A DNA stretch of 64,000 nt from Agarophyton chilense (taxonomy: Eukaryota; Rhodophyta; Florideophyceae; Gracilariales; Gracilariaceae), in the NCBI GenBank assembly GCA_030374765.1, contig JARGXX010000105.1, positions 2,107,580 through 2,171,579 on the forward strand. Direction: 5' to 3'. Numbering within the stretch: the first letter of the stretch is position 1; each line of letters opens with the position of its first letter. A model generated the notes under the pieces. That model was not told the origin of the DNA. It saw only the letters and a list, made by a program, of their open reading frames with translations, and ran no database searches. Below are positions 10,772-23,156 of this stretch, piece after piece. Made by a program: the position numbers and the translations under genes.

Positions 10772-11065
10772 GAGGTGTAAGTTCAGTCGAGATACACGTC
10801 AATCATTGTAAACAACCCGCCCAGGTCTCAGATCTTAGGTTTCTAGCCCTTTTAACCCTTTTAATCCCAAAAACTTCTAACCGATATATAAAGCGAGATG
10901 AAGCGCACCAATAAGATGATCGAACTATGAGATTTTTGTATTCAGGGAAAAAAGGAATACTCTCCTCTGAAGTCTTATTCAGCGCACATTCTGTTTGTGT
11001 ACTTGTGCGAGATCCGTACACCTGTGTACCAGAGTTCGTATTTTGTACTCCATGAAAAGTCTTTA
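10772..11065. other. spacer between two DNA transposons
   Basis: About 290 bases of unique-looking sequence continuing the MULE insertion site, up to the TA duplication of the Tc1/mariner element. No gene or repeat was recognised. Confidence 0.5.
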
Positions 11066-11067
11066 TA

Positions 11068-12633
11068 GAGTCCCCGAAATTTGAATCGCATCAAGAAATG
11101 TCCTGACGTCGAAGCTGCAACGATTCCTCTAATCCCAGAATAAAGCGGATAACGTCAAAGAATGTCATTCACATGCAACATAAATGCATTCCTACCCTGC
11201 GTGCTCTATATTTTCCTTTTCCACATGCGTTTTATCGATTATGGCGCGAACAGGACCGCAAAAATACAACGCGCAGAAACACTTCTTTTAAGCATTCCCG
11301 CCAAACGAAATGGTCAATTTCCTTCATATCTTACAACAGTACTCTACAATTTTCCATTCCATCACTTGCACACCCTCATCCCTTCCAGAATATGCAATCA
11401 TGCCACCCACTGTCTACCTTATAAACCTCGACAAAAGACCAAATTGTAGCATTGCGCGGCGAACAAATACAGATTTTTCACATAGCGGATCAACTTCTAA
11501 AGTCTTCTTTTACTATATCTTCATTTTTAAAGCGCCATACCGAAAACACTTCCGTCGCGAAGATTAAAAATGCTCTCAAGATATCCAAAAAGAGCACAAG
11601 GCTGCTAGTCAAGCTTGCGTCTACAGGAAACTATAGCGCTAATAAACTAAAAACGAGGCTCAACATGCACATCTTTGTTCGACACATAAAACCAATATTG
11701 CTAAAAACTCTTCATCTTAACTACCGCAAATTTTTGGAGGCCCCCAAAATGAAAAAAGTACCTGAGAGAAGCGCTTTAAATGGGCCCGTCTCTACGTATC
11801 CAAAAGAGACCCTTTTTGGATATCTGATCAGAAGAAGTTTAATCTGGATGGCCCCGACGTTCCTGCTTACTATTAGCATGACTGTAGAAAGTATCAACGT
11901 CGCATTTCTACACGCAAAACTTGTGGTTCTTCGGTCATGGTTTGGGGGGCTGTATCGTTCTATGGTGTGTCCGAGTTCATAATTACAAGTCTTAATCAGA
12001 ATGAAGACAAGTATTGTTTGACTTTACAGACGGATTTCCTGCCCTTTGTGGTCGAGGTGTTTGGAGAATCGTCTAGGTCTATTTCTTAACAAGACAATTC
12101 TTCGATTCATACTGCAAAATAAACGCGCAATTGGCCACTACAGCATCGTGTACCAACTCTTCCTTGGTCTTTCAAGTCCCCGGATCTCAATATAATTGAA
12201 AATTGTGAGGTGAAACGGAAAGGAGAGTTTATGCTGGCTTTAAACAGTTTGAAAACGTAGATGAATTGAAGGAAACTATTGCAGAGGTTTAGAATGTAAA
12301 CGCGCCAGCCTACTTGTTGAAACTGTATCACAGTATCGAGAGGCGTCTATTATCTGTCATTGATGCGAAGGGCGATGCTACAAAGTACTAATAGTGTAAT
12401 GTTTTGTGCTTTTGACGTGTTAGTGCGCGTTGTAATTTCAAGTTCTATATTGCTTTGTATGTATTGTTTTATGCTTGGGTGCCAAAGTTGAGTTAGATAA
12501 CAAAATATGATGACATGTTTAAGGAACTATGAATAAAAACCTTTCTGACAGACTGTTTGAAAGTAGCGCAATGTCGCTGAGGTGCCAGACAACGCATTGG
12601 GGGGCGTTGTTGCGTTTCAATTTTCGGGGACTG
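11068..12633 (+). mobile_element. Tc1/mariner element, 1.57 kb, decayed
   Basis: Inverted ends flank a degenerate transposase. The left end is GAGTCCCCGAAATTTGAATC and the right end (reverse complement) is CAGTCCCCGAAAATTGAAAC. About 26 bp pair with a handful of mismatches. A TA dinucleotide lies outside each end (11,066-11,067 and 12,634-12,635), the Tc1/mariner target duplication. CAGT... is a common Tc1 terminus. Length and coding content fit the family. The transposase has stops and frame changes, so the copy is dead. Confidence 0.88.
11447..12390 (+). pseudogene. Tc1/mariner transposase, inactivated
   Basis: A helix-turn-helix-like N-terminus is followed by the catalytic core. In a frame starting about 11,815 one reads FWISDQKKFNLDGPD (first Asp; usually S-D-E-K), then Y-Y-stop-H-D where the family has Y-Y-W-H-D (TGG to TAG near 11,869). 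GSSVMVWGAVSFYG and, near 12,085-12,195, QDNSSIHTAK and SPDLNIIEN (the conserved D-N and the third acid region) follow. N-terminal coding is in the 11,452 frame and the core in another, so there is at least one frameshift plus several stops. Confidence 0.82.
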
Positions 12634-12635
12634 TA

Positions 12636-14124
12636 GCCTGGATGCCCAGACCGCACTACAATAACTGCACTGATCTGCCGTCCTCTGCTTCTGCCCCAGT
12701 TCCTTGAATTCTGTTGTTCACAGCACTCTGCACTTGTTTTTGCTTTCCGCACATACTAGGACACTTTTAACGACCGTGGTCTTTATCACGTTCACTTTTG
12801 GTTCAATCTCTTGCGCTTTATTTTTCATTCTCTTCCACATCGTGTACAATCTTGATTCATTCCAAATTGTTGCTTCTTTCGCAAACGAAACGGTTCGTAC
12901 CATACCTAAAACAACACAATCTTGTTTCTCTGTCGCTTTCGACCACTTTAGGTTCTAGTTCTTCTCTTTTGATGACACTGACCAATTCCCATTCAGTAAC
13001 TCTACCCCTGTCCTTGTCAACTGGTATATCTCCAAATGCCAACAACGTAACTGTCACTGCGTCTAATTCTGGTTCACACTCTTCCACTGCAACTCCTACC
13101 ACTCAATTTCGAAACCCTGTAATTGTGGACTTGCATGATTTTAAGCAGTCTGCCGCTCCGCTAAATTCCACGCCTTCTATCACAAGTCCCACCATTTCAT
13201 GACCACTAGATGCTGTTTTTCAATCTCCAGCCCCACTCCGCCCCATTATCAGCCCTCCATTGTTTTTTCAGTCCCCTTACGTCGGCTGTGAGTGTGGCCG
13301 TCTCCGTTTCGCTCGCCGGTTCTGCGTCAGCGCCATCATTCACCACGAGGACTGTAGTCCCTACTTCGCCCAATCCTAGCGCAGCCGCTACAGTTTCCAG
13401 TGAGCTTTCTGTGCCACCCATTGCTGTTCTCGTGCTGTCCGTCGCCAAAGGCGACAGCGCGTTCCAAATCATCACATTGCATCCCGAACCAGCATCGCGC
13501 TTACATAAATATATCACTACAGGTCCTGGATCGCAAAGGTTCTAGTCTTCACTGCACGGGGCCGAACGGACCCCAGTTCAACGCGCAGTCGTTGCTTCAA
13601 AGACAGTATTAGCGCCGTTTTTTGAGCCAAGTGCATCTGTTGTGCAAGATGTAGAATCAGTGGAACAGAGTTGCGCCTAGGCAAGTGATCTGCAAAAAGA
13701 ATGGCTTCTCGGAGAAGACAAGGATTGCGATTATGAACAAGAAAAAAGATGACCAGGTTATCGAAGAACAAGGAGGATGGATCCATATGAATATGGAGAC
13801 ATTTTTTCCACAAGCGGGTAATTCCGATGTGAACTGTGTTAATGAAGGGAGTATGTGTAAAAATTGCGGTAGAAGACCTTTCCATTGGGTTTAATACGGC
13901 AGCGATATTTTAGAAGACACTGAAGAAAGCCCCACCAATGTGAGTTCGTCTAATAGCGGAAATTTGACTATGCGCAAAATGGAATATCGCCGATATACTT
14001 TCAGAAACATGGAATACTTGGAAAACGAAGAAGAATACAAGTAGTACATTGCGTTTTTGCTGTGATACGAGTAAGGTGGTCTGATTCGAAGGATGCTTAC
14101 ATGGGCTTCAAGGATACGTAAGAG
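12636..14124. other. unassigned region with Ser/Thr-rich short frames
   Basis: Plus-strand frames at 12,798-13,202 and 13,210-13,545 are rich in Ser, Thr, Pro and Ala and nearly adjoin. An acidic/Asn-rich frame at 13,685-13,894 continues past one TAA to about 14,043. None resembles a known family and no start context or intron pattern supports a gene. They may be remnants of a low-complexity protein or chance frames. Confidence 0.3.
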
Positions 14125-15537
14125 TCAATTTCTTTTCTTGAATGTTACAAAGAGGTGCTTCAGTTGGGTCGCAGTTTTGATAGGTCGATTCCGGGGTCGG
14201 TGAAATTTGTTCTGCGTGAATACCTCTTGTACACTGTCGTAAGTCTGCGAACGATCTCTTTGAAGCTCGCTCAAGTGGTTTTGTATAGCAAAACAATTCA
14301 CATGAAAGGCGAACGAGCACTGTGAGCTAGCATATAGGGATTTCCATTCCTTCTTTTCATCCATCATAATCTTGCACAAGTAACATTGGGATTGTTTCTT
14401 GCTTGTTGTTTCAAGTAAGATATAATTCTGATTTGGGACTGAGGCTTCATTTCCTGACGACGAAACCTGTGAAATCGAAAACCGACTCTCACATTTGTAT
14501 TACAAGAATGGTTTAGCAAGATGCTCAGCCATACGGCGCTTGAATTCATGTACACTGTAGGAACCATTACTCTCTGTAAGTGATTGATAGACTGCAAATC
14601 CATTTATTATACTTGCATGCATTAGAAATGTAAAGACATTCATCGGCACTCGGCGCTCTTTGCACATGATAGGGTTGGTTGATTGGACCTGATCAAAGCG
14701 ATTTACATAACAGCGGGAGCTTTTATAGTTGTTCGATGGAGCGCTTCATCCCCCATCCAGCGTTCTAATGGAGCCAGCCCATGGACGCATTCAACAGCGT
14801 GCGTTTCTGGCTCCAAAAAAACGATCGTTTGGGGTACATGCTATGTCGTTAGTGTAAAACACAACCACCTTTTGATCTTTGAATCTGATAAACCCTGCCT
14901 TCGTTGCCACGGTTGTAGAACCATTTTTCTCGGGAGGGCTATCAAAGGCTTGGCAAAGAATCCAAGATCCCCTAGGCTTACGAGTCAAATAGGAAATAGC
15001 CTTGTCAACTATAAATCGGTTGACCTTGTCGACGCTTTTTTATCGCACAGTACCCAACAATCTCAACTTTTGGTCCGTCATGGAAATTAGCTGACTGGCG
15101 AGACTATGACGGGTGTAAAAGTTATTCATAACTGCTAACCGTTCTTCGTTTTGCTTTCCATCAGCCTGACACTGGTTTGTTAGTTGAAGACATTATAAAA
15201 CAGACGCGGTAGTTTTCTTGATCAGCATTTCATCGAGTTTGCGCTCAAGCACTCTTCTGAGATTGCGAAACAGAATTGTTTACGCTATAGATGGCGCAAC
15301 GCCTTTATGATTCCCAAATCCATTGTCCCATAATTTTTGAACGTAAATATACCGCCACGCAGCTACAACGTAGAATCTCATCCCATATTTAACCGGCTTT
15401 GACTTAATGTAAGACCGAGCCGCAGTTCGCCCTTTACAACGTAAATTGTTCTCGTCCAGCGTTGTTACGCCATTTGGTAGCGCAATAGCCGCCGCATTCT
15501 TTAGGAAATTCTGTAACATTATTTGCGAGTGCCACAA
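14125..15537 (-). pseudogene. piggyBac transposase relic, C-terminal half
   Basis: Minus-strand piggyBac (DDE_Tnp_1_7) coding broken into several frames. In protein order: TTLDENNLRCKGRTAARSYI with KPVKYGMRFYVV (about 15,470-15,390), matching the D-E...F-K-G-R...KP-x-K-x-G core; FKDQKVVVFYTNDI (about 14,895-14,850), matching the W-x-D-x-x-x-V strand; VNRFDQVQSTN (about 14,710-14,675), matching the V-D-x-x-D-Q motif; an INGFAVYQ helix; then a C-terminal Cys-rich finger, CYLCK...C...HVNC (about 14,390-14,290). Multiple stops and frame changes make it inactive. The N-terminal half before the D-E motif is absent; the sequence beyond 15,560 is unrelated. Confidence 0.75.
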
Positions 15538-15564
15538 AGGATCCTCGACGGCGAACGCATGTTC

Positions 15565-16280
15565 ATTTGGTATAATCCAAAACGGTAGCGGGGGTGTGAG
15601 ACCTGTCGGTTCTAGGGAGCGCGTGGTTTGCTCGAACTAGGAGGCGGATATTGAAGATACCTGCTAGATGTGGCAGCACCAGCCACTGAAGGGTGCAACA
15701 GGAACGGCGAGCATACTGATACCATGTTGATAGACGGTGATTCACAGCGCACGTGGGTCCGGAAAACCGTAAGGACACTAGGCTGACCTTTAAGATCAAC
15801 TCTAGAAACCAAAAAGGGTAGAAGTAGCCAAGTAGGTGTTTAACTCTACAATAGTGACCGGGGTGGCTCTGCTTGGTGAAGATATATATCTCGCCAGCCA
15901 CCAGACCTACGGTGGCGCTCCTCGCCACGTGGCCACGGGGAGGTGCCCTTAAAGTGCGCTTCCCTATCTACTTATTCTTATCTAATTAATACTAAATTAG
16001 CAAGAATCTAAGCTAATTGCTAACTCAACCACTGTAGTGCACGGCGCATGCAGGACACCATGCAGGTCCATTATGTGGCATAATTATCCCATTGGTGTAG
16101 CTCACTATACTACAGATCCCCCTCCTAGCACCAATTACGCCCCGCGGCTGTACCTTAGTGCGTTCCCCAGTGCGGTGTCCTACAGTGCAGCAACCGCCAG
16201 TGCGGGATGCACCATACCGTTTGGTAATTCCGTTCGGTGACCCGAACGGTTTCAACTACGGCCGTGGCGACTGAGGTTCC
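15565..16280. other. probable LTR-like junction of element A, not resolved
   Basis: Lies between the piggyBac relic and the antisense frame of element A. It has short GC hairpin-like stretches (about 15,885-15,945) followed by an AT-rich tract with TAATACTAAATTAG (15,975-16,020), the texture of an LTR end. No partner LTR was found in the window, so the boundary is uncertain. Confidence 0.3.
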
Positions 16281-16633
16281 TTTCCAGTGGTTGTTCGAAA
16301 CGGCTTAGCGACTAAGCTCCCGGTAAGGGTTTCCAATCTTGGTCAGGAGTTCGTGTACCAATCGATTTTGCCGCATTCTCCGTTGCGTGTAACGGTTGCG
16401 CGAACTTCATACGTCGTCATTGTCTTCTCCTCTTCTCCTCCTTCTTCGCGGCCAACCTTTTTGGTGTCATCTTTTCCATTCGTCTTATTTTGCTTCTTAT
16501 TTTTCTCTTTCTCTTCTCGTACCGTATTGGCTAGATTGCAGTCGTCACGATGCACGCGGTTTCTCTGAAATCTTGTGGTGGAAGTCGCATGTCCGCCGAA
16601 GGGTCAACCGAACACGGTGATGGCTCTTGAAGT

Positions 16634-18830
16634 GTGTCCAACCCGATCAAGGGTGTGGTTTCCGTGTCGGTGAGGCCCCTTCGGTTCTTCCCAGCACAGT
16701 CCGCGGAGAATTCGAGCACCTCTGAGGACACATTGCACGACCATCACTGTTTGTATCGAGCGCGAGAGCTTGCCGTCGATGGGTACAAAGATCTTGGCTC
16801 CGAGGCAATACCGCGTCGTTCTGCTTCTCCATCCCTGTTGGCCACCATGTCTGGTAAGGGTACCCGCGGTTCGAACGGCAGCTGTGGTATCGCGAAGCCT
16901 CTGACCCGCTCCCGCTCTCGGGGTCACAGCCGTGGCTAGTCCGTTACTGCTTTGATTTCCTCTTCATGCCCCATCCCTGGTGGGGCATTTGGATTCCCTC
17001 TTGGGTCCGGGCATTACGATCCGTATTTGTTCAGCGCCCCGCCTACAACCCTCAACCCTTATGGTCTGCTCCGGAAGGAGCTCAATGCGCTGCAATTGGA
17101 GGCCACTTATGGTCCTCTCCCGGTTAACATCGCTGGGTTGGGTTCACAGTTTAAGCATCCCACCTTTCCTGTTTATGCCTCATGGAATCCTTTGGACTGC
17201 CTCCGTCTTGACGCCGGGCCACTAGCTCCACCGATGCGGTCCAATGAGAATCGTTCCCGTTCCGGGAGACAGGCTTGCTTTCATAAGCTTCAGAGGAATT
17301 CACGATCTCGGGTTTTCATCCCTAACACCATTTCGAGCGACCTACCATGCCTGCGGTGTAAGGACGAATTCTTCTACTTGGGCAACCTAGTAGGACTTTT
17401 ACACTGTATCGGTCCGAAGACGAAGTGGCTAAAGCTTGACTCGAAAGTGGTGATGTTTAACACACCCTTCGGTACCATTCACTGATTGGATCGTGACAGC
17501 TGGGGTCGAGAACGCTGCTACCGAGGCCGAGATCCGTTGTCTGAGTATTCCCGTCCGTACCATGCATGGTTTCCATTGCACGGAGTTCTTTTTCTAAACG
17601 ACTGAGAATCGCTGCAAATGATACGTTACCTATCCTGAATGGTGGGCAGCCTACTAGGTATCTCAACGGTTGTGCGTTCCAACTCCTCCCGTGCCCGCAG
17701 AACTCGGTAGCCATTGCGACCGAAACGAGGGGTACCATCATTCCATTTGGTCTGGAACTCTCGGGGAACGGGCCGTTCCTGTTGCCCTTATAACCTTTAA
17801 AAGCTTCCCGCCACGGGTCTACCTGAGACAACCGTTGCCCCGACCCTCGGATTACCAATTATGGTTTCTCACCCGGCTTCCTCGCTCTACAGTGGATCTC
17901 ATTCACCAGATTGGTGTGGATGAGATTCTCTTCGGTACGGAATACACCGATGCCCAGCTGGGGACTTACCTAGAGGTTTCTCTGTCGCATCCGTGGAAGA
18001 ATAACCAATGTAAGGAAGTTTGGAAGTTCGAGAAGCTAGCCATCCCCAGTGAGGCTAATCTGGTATTAATGTGGGAGGGACTTTCTGGTGGATATCCTCA
18101 GCTCTTTACCCATGATGTGGATACTCCAGAAGGTCTTACCCCCGTCTCTACGACCGCCGCACCTGCTGGTTCCACTGGTCTTTCTTCTATCCGCGTTCCC
18201 CGTTCGGTTACAGGTCCTTCTCCTGGGCCTGCGAGATCCCTTATAGTGAATCCTACCACTGCTGGCGGTGGTAAGCCTGGTAAGGCTCCTGCCATAAGTG
18301 GTGCGTTCATGAGAATCCAGCGCGTTTGCGTCTCTCGTCTCAACCGTCCGGGTCGAAGCTCCCTCCAGGAAGCTCTCGCTCTCCTGGAGCAACTCATTCC
18401 TCTTTAAGCGGAGTATATAGTCGCTTTGAACCAGATGGTTTCTTTCCGTAATAGGTTTCAGACGGGGATGTGCCAGGCAGTTACGTATCACGTCGCGGAT
18501 CTCAACACGATTGTGGAGCAAGCGGAAATTTCGAGCGATCTCCTCATTGGCACCACTGTTGGTCTTTTGTTGGTTTCTGCCAGCAATTACCCTCTGCGTA
18601 AAGTTCCAATGCGTATTCCTGGCTCTCCGTCTTTTCCTACCTCTCTTTTCCATTCGGGTACCTCTTCAAGTCTGCCGCCGCTGCCTCCGACTCCTCAGGG
18701 TTTTGCTCCACGTTGGTCTGGTGCGAGCTCACAGTCCCACACTCGAAACCTCCCTTGCACCGGTTCCGGGCCTTCTGGAGGACCTTCTACCAGGTATGGT
18801 GCGGACCCCTTCCTGGAGGCACTTTTGTAG
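16634..18830 (+). pseudogene. antisense reading frame of gypsy element A
   Basis: Plus-strand coding-like tract, convergent with pol, in pieces: 16,634-17,485 (one frame with a TAG at about 16,937), 17,566-17,793, 17,670-18,407 and 18,426-18,830. It is rich in Pro, Gly, Leu and Ser. It does not resemble gag or env. Parts recall the antisense frame of element C: RPSDYQLWFLTRLP...LIHQIGVDEIL compared with RELDLWLVLG...VIDQIDWTRVL, and NQMV near the C-terminal part. The similarity is weak and judged by eye. Its position 3' of pol in reverse orientation is shared by the elements at 23 and 53 kb. Confidence 0.4.
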
Positions 18831-19339
18831 GTTTGTTTTACCTAATGCGACTTTCCAAATAAACTTGGGCTATCTTCTTGACTATCCATTTCCTTTTCCT
18901 TCGCACCAATTATTTGCAAAGCCAATGTCTCCACTCCCCCTCCATAGCGGACTGCACCAGTGTAGGTATTTATCCATCGGTTGGTGTGAGTTCGTTGCGC
19001 CTGCGCCAGTACCGTAATCGGAAGTTGAGTGGTATATGGTGAGTGGGTTCCAATGTGTCATATCCAGGGCCATAGCCATAATACCGTACGGATTAAAGAA
19101 GACCTGCTGGTATTCGTTTGTGACTTACAATGGTGTCGATAGCGCATTCGGAGGCCGGGACCTCAATGTGCTTGACTAATTGAAGTGCAGAGCCCTGCTC
19201 TTGGGCTGCATGGGTTTTGGTAGGGTTTGGATTGTTCTTCAGGTCTTGCGGTTGAACGCTTCCGGTACCAATTTATGTATTCGACTCCGGTCTGGGGGTG
19301 TCGTGCCAACGGTTGGGTTCGCTATCCATTCACGTATAC

Positions 19340-20721
19340 CTAATTGGTGATGTATTGGAGAGGGAGTGGGGGTGTTCGGGTTGCTCCAGTCCCTGATCCA
19401 GATGGTGGTTCAGGTTCAGTTTGGATGCCATAAGACCCATCCCGGGCACCAAAGGGTGCCGTAGTACCATCTTTGCTAGAATCTATTGAGACCCGGTCTA
19501 CCAATACGGTGCTTTCGATTCCGTCCATTCGAACCGTAACGGTGTGCTCAATCGCAGAGACTACCTCATATGGTGCTGTAGACCTGGAGAATAGTTTCGA
19601 TTTAATATCAGAATCAGTACGATTATCGTCTCCTTTCTCTGATGTTGTCGGTTGCGACCCACTGGGAGGGATATCGAAGAAGTCATAGTCCCCGGTTTCC
19701 ACCTTAGTAGTCCTCTTCAGCCCCTTGGTCATGGTAAGCTTTATACCGCTTTTGAGCTACTCTCAATTTGCCATTGGCTTCCTTTAAGGTTTTTCAGAAC
19801 TTGTTGAGTATACTCTTCTGGACCTTAGCGGAGGTCAGTGTACCAGCTGCTCGGTAGTTCTAGGTTCCTGGTTGAAATACAATACCATGAGTTGTGCGTG
19901 CGGAGACCAGGGCGAAGAGAGGATTCTGCGTTGATTGGTGTACCTGAAGGTTGTAAGTATATGTTAGGGGCTGTAAATAATCAGCCCATCCAGTTTGGTG
20001 TTCTTCTGCATAATGTCTTAGTGCGGCCACGAGGGTTTTGTTCAAGCGTTCCAAGTGGCCGTTCGTCTGCGGATGGTACGCCGTGTTTAAGTAATTCTTC
20101 AACCCAATCATGGTACAATCTGCTTCAAAGAATTTGGATGGGAAGTTCGAACCATTGTCGGTTAGTAGTTGCATTGGATAACCGTACGGATATGAACAAT
20201 TATTCAAGAAAGCTCTTGCCAAGACCGTTGAGGTTGGGCTCTTTAGGGGTATGGCTCTTGTGAGTTTTGAAAATCGATCTGTGATGACCACGACGAATCG
20301 ATAACCCTCTGAGGGTTTTGGCAGTGGGCCCAGGATGGCGATAGCTACAAATTCCAAAGGGCCCATCCGAGGGGAAAGGCTTCAGGTACATTCTGTGCCT
20401 TCGTAAACTACCTCGGGTCTTTACATAAGAAGCCCAGCGAGCCACATAGGTGTAAACGTCGTGGGCCATGTGGGGCCAGTAGAAGTGTTTCCTCAAGGTA
20501 CAACACAACCGTTTGGCTCCTGGATGACCTGCCGGTCTTCGGTAGTGCCCCAAATACGATACCCTCAGGCGTATAGACTCTATTACCACCTTATAGAGTG
20601 CTCTTTCCAAGGCCGAACGACGCAATAGATAACCTTCATAGTCTATATCGAACTGTGATCCTTTGATGCCAATTTGGTTGTTCAATGTCCTGCAGTAGGT
20701 GTCCATAGTTTGTGCTCGCAA
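19340..20721 (-). pseudogene. element A integrase
   Basis: Gypsy integrase in three frames. The zinc-binding region (about 20,590-20,440) keeps GHPGAKRL...FYWPHMAHDV but has lost the paired Cys (ARWASYVK where C-x-x-C is expected). The core (19,860-20,366) is well preserved: VITDRFSKL (Asp), LLTDNGSNFPSKFF (Asp), AYHPQTNGHLERLNKT (Glu). The C-terminal segment is 19,340-19,732 and lacks a recognisable chromodomain. It inserted cDNA when intact. Confidence 0.82.
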
Positions 20722-22920
20722 GAATTCTTTTCAGGTTATGGGAGTGTCCCTCCCTCCTTGGATGGCTGCTTATATCTCAGGTGATTCTTCCCTTCATCCT
20801 TCATCATCATCCCATAGTCCTATTTGTTCGTCCTTACCAAACGAATGTGCCAGCTGAATCGTGAAGCATGGCCTTTCATCTTCCACCAGTTCCATGTTCA
20901 GCCCATCGGTATTTAAACGGAACATCGAATCACCGATGTTATGTTTTATACCAGGACGGTATTGGAATTCATAGTCGAACTGCGGGAGTCTGAGTCTTCA
21001 TCGAGCTAACCATCCGGAGGTGTCCGCCAGACCTAGTATCCACCGTGAGGCTTCTTGATCCGTTCTTACAGTAAAACGGGCACCTTATAGCTATGTTCGC
21101 AGCACCTCAACATGCTCCATGCCACAGCAAGGCGATCTTTTTCCGTGACAGAGTAGTTTTGTTCCGTCGGGGTGAGTGCTCGGCTCCAATAGACAATTGC
21201 TGCCTTTTATTCATCGTCCTGCTCTTGAGTTAGACAGCGACCAATCGGGGCGTCTGAGGCATCATTATCCAATGTTTATTGTTTTCTGGTCTTCGTTAAT
21301 GCCAATATAGGAGGTGAAGGCAGCGCCGCTTTCAAGAGATGGAAAGCGTCCAGATCGTCATATTCGAGATACTCAAAGCTTTCTGATTGCCCTTTTTTGA
21401 GACATCGATTTAGAGGGGCTGCTATTTTTGCAAAGCCTTTGGTCAACTTGCGGTAGACGTTTCACAAACCTATGAAGGAGCGTGTATTCGTTTGGGTTGA
21501 CGGGATTGTAACTTCTTGCGCTTACCTGAGATTTTGTTTGGCTACTTGGAGCTTTCCTGGGCTGATTGTGTGCCTGAGATACTCTACCTTCTGGTCGAAG
21601 AACACGCACTTCATTAACTTTCGAGATACCTCAGCCTTTCTCAGGAGATCCAGTACGGTACGAACGTGCTCATAGTGCTCGTCCATGGTTTTGGAATATA
21701 TCACCACCTCGTCTATATATACCAGTGCGGGTGTTCACCTGACTTTCGACAATATAATGTCAAAAGCCCGTTGGACTGTTACTGGCGCATTGCGTAAACC
21801 AAAAGGCATCCGCCGGAATCGGTAGAGACCATCGTAACATGTGAAGACGGTCTTATCTCTGTACTCCTCGAGTATCTCTATTGGCCAAGAACCACAGTTG
21901 GAATCCAATGTAGTGAATATATTTGCGTCCCCTAGGGAATCCATGCATTCATCCATTCTTGGTGTCTGACACGAGTGTCTTACCGTAACGGCATTCAAAT
22001 TTTGATAGTCGATAAAGAACCGCATTTGGGTTTCTCCTCGTTTTAGCACAAGCACCACAGGGCTTGGACATTCCGAATTTAGGGATTCAATAACACCTTC
22101 CCGGAGCATTCTCTGCATCTCCTGTATTTCTACTTCGCGGATTTTTGGACCGGCTCAGTACGGTTGCTGATGAATGGGCTTGGCGCCCGGCGCTAAGTCT
22201 ATGCGGTGATGGGGTGCTTCTATCACACCCTGCCGTCCCGACCACATGGTTTCGAATGGCTCCAGTCAGGAGAGTATCCTTTTTCGATTACTTTCACCTT
22301 TAAGGCCGATATTTACTTCTTTTCTGCAATCCTTCACCCTCTTCACTTCCCTGTTGGTGTTGGTCTTCTCTCCGTGTTCGCCAGTTTCCTTTACCTTCTG
22401 GTTTTCATTCTCCCTCGCCTCCCCCTCCTTATCGTTCATGTACATATGAGACCATGATGGATTCATTGTGAAAATGTGATCTGGCGCCAGGAGCGCTCTA
22501 GGCCGAGAACGGTATTTTTGGGGAGCTTTACCATGAGGTTGCTGAAGTTTCTGAGGTATACCTTGAACGGTTTGTTGGGTATTTTTTCGAAAGTTTCATT
22601 CGCCATCAAGGTTGTGTGCATCAACCTGGTATGGTTTGGCATGGATACCATACCTGGTCGCAAGGATGCGCCTCGTACTTCCATTTGGTGGGAAGGTGGA
22701 ATGGATACCTTATGGGCTAACCAGTCCTTATTGGATATTTTACGTCCTGGTTGGTTCGCAATTTCCCTTCTAGTGTTCCGTTTCTGGCGCCCTCTACGCT
22801 TACCATTAATGGAAATGTGTGGTCCAGTGTTGAAAAGTACCGTAGAGAATGTGGGGAGAATACCTCCGATGTGGAGGTTGTCTAGTCCCGCTTCGGGGCA
22901 TAGTTTATTTTTTTCCTAAG
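20722..22920 (-). pseudogene. element A protease remnant, reverse transcriptase and RNase H
   Basis: RT is at 21,500-22,118: RFFIDYQNLNAVTV, FTTLDSN (first Asp), LYRFRRMPFGLRNAP. The catalytic YxDD box is YIDE (about 21,705), so the second Asp is Glu. RNase H lies in fragments at 20.8-21.35 kb. The pro-RT linker (22,463-22,684) reads MANETFEKIPNKPFKVYL, parallel to the linker of elements B and C, and the end of a protease domain is readable to 22,920. Frameshifts separate all parts. Confidence 0.78.
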
Positions 22921-23156
22921 GAACATGGGAATCCAGAATATTGTGCGTGGGATCCAGTTCGCCGTCGAAGAGACCGAGACCCTTTCCTATCATGTCTTAC
23001 AAATGAAGTGGAGCAGTAATCCCGGGTTCCTTTGATATGATCACGATACCGACTCGTTCACGCCGCTTCCGCTACATCCGCAAAGTGTAGATAAGACTCG
23101 TGCAGATCCCGCCAAGCCTTTGAGGAGTCAACCATCGGACATTTCCGAAGCGTCAT

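Larger units (their letters stand above)
16281..23050 (-). mobile_element. Ty3/gypsy element A, 5'-truncated
   Basis: Minus-strand gypsy element with protease remnant, RT, RNase H and integrase (22,920 down to 19,340). A long plus-strand antisense region follows beyond the 3' end of pol (16.3-18.8 kb). Gag is missing; coding stops near 23,050 where element B material begins. Many stops and frame changes show it is old. Pol order PR-RT-RH-IN is that of Ty3/gypsy, not copia. Confidence 0.8.

Noticed and set aside
22476-22919. 147-codon plus-strand frame
   Set aside because: Mirror of the element A protease/linker coding on the minus strand.
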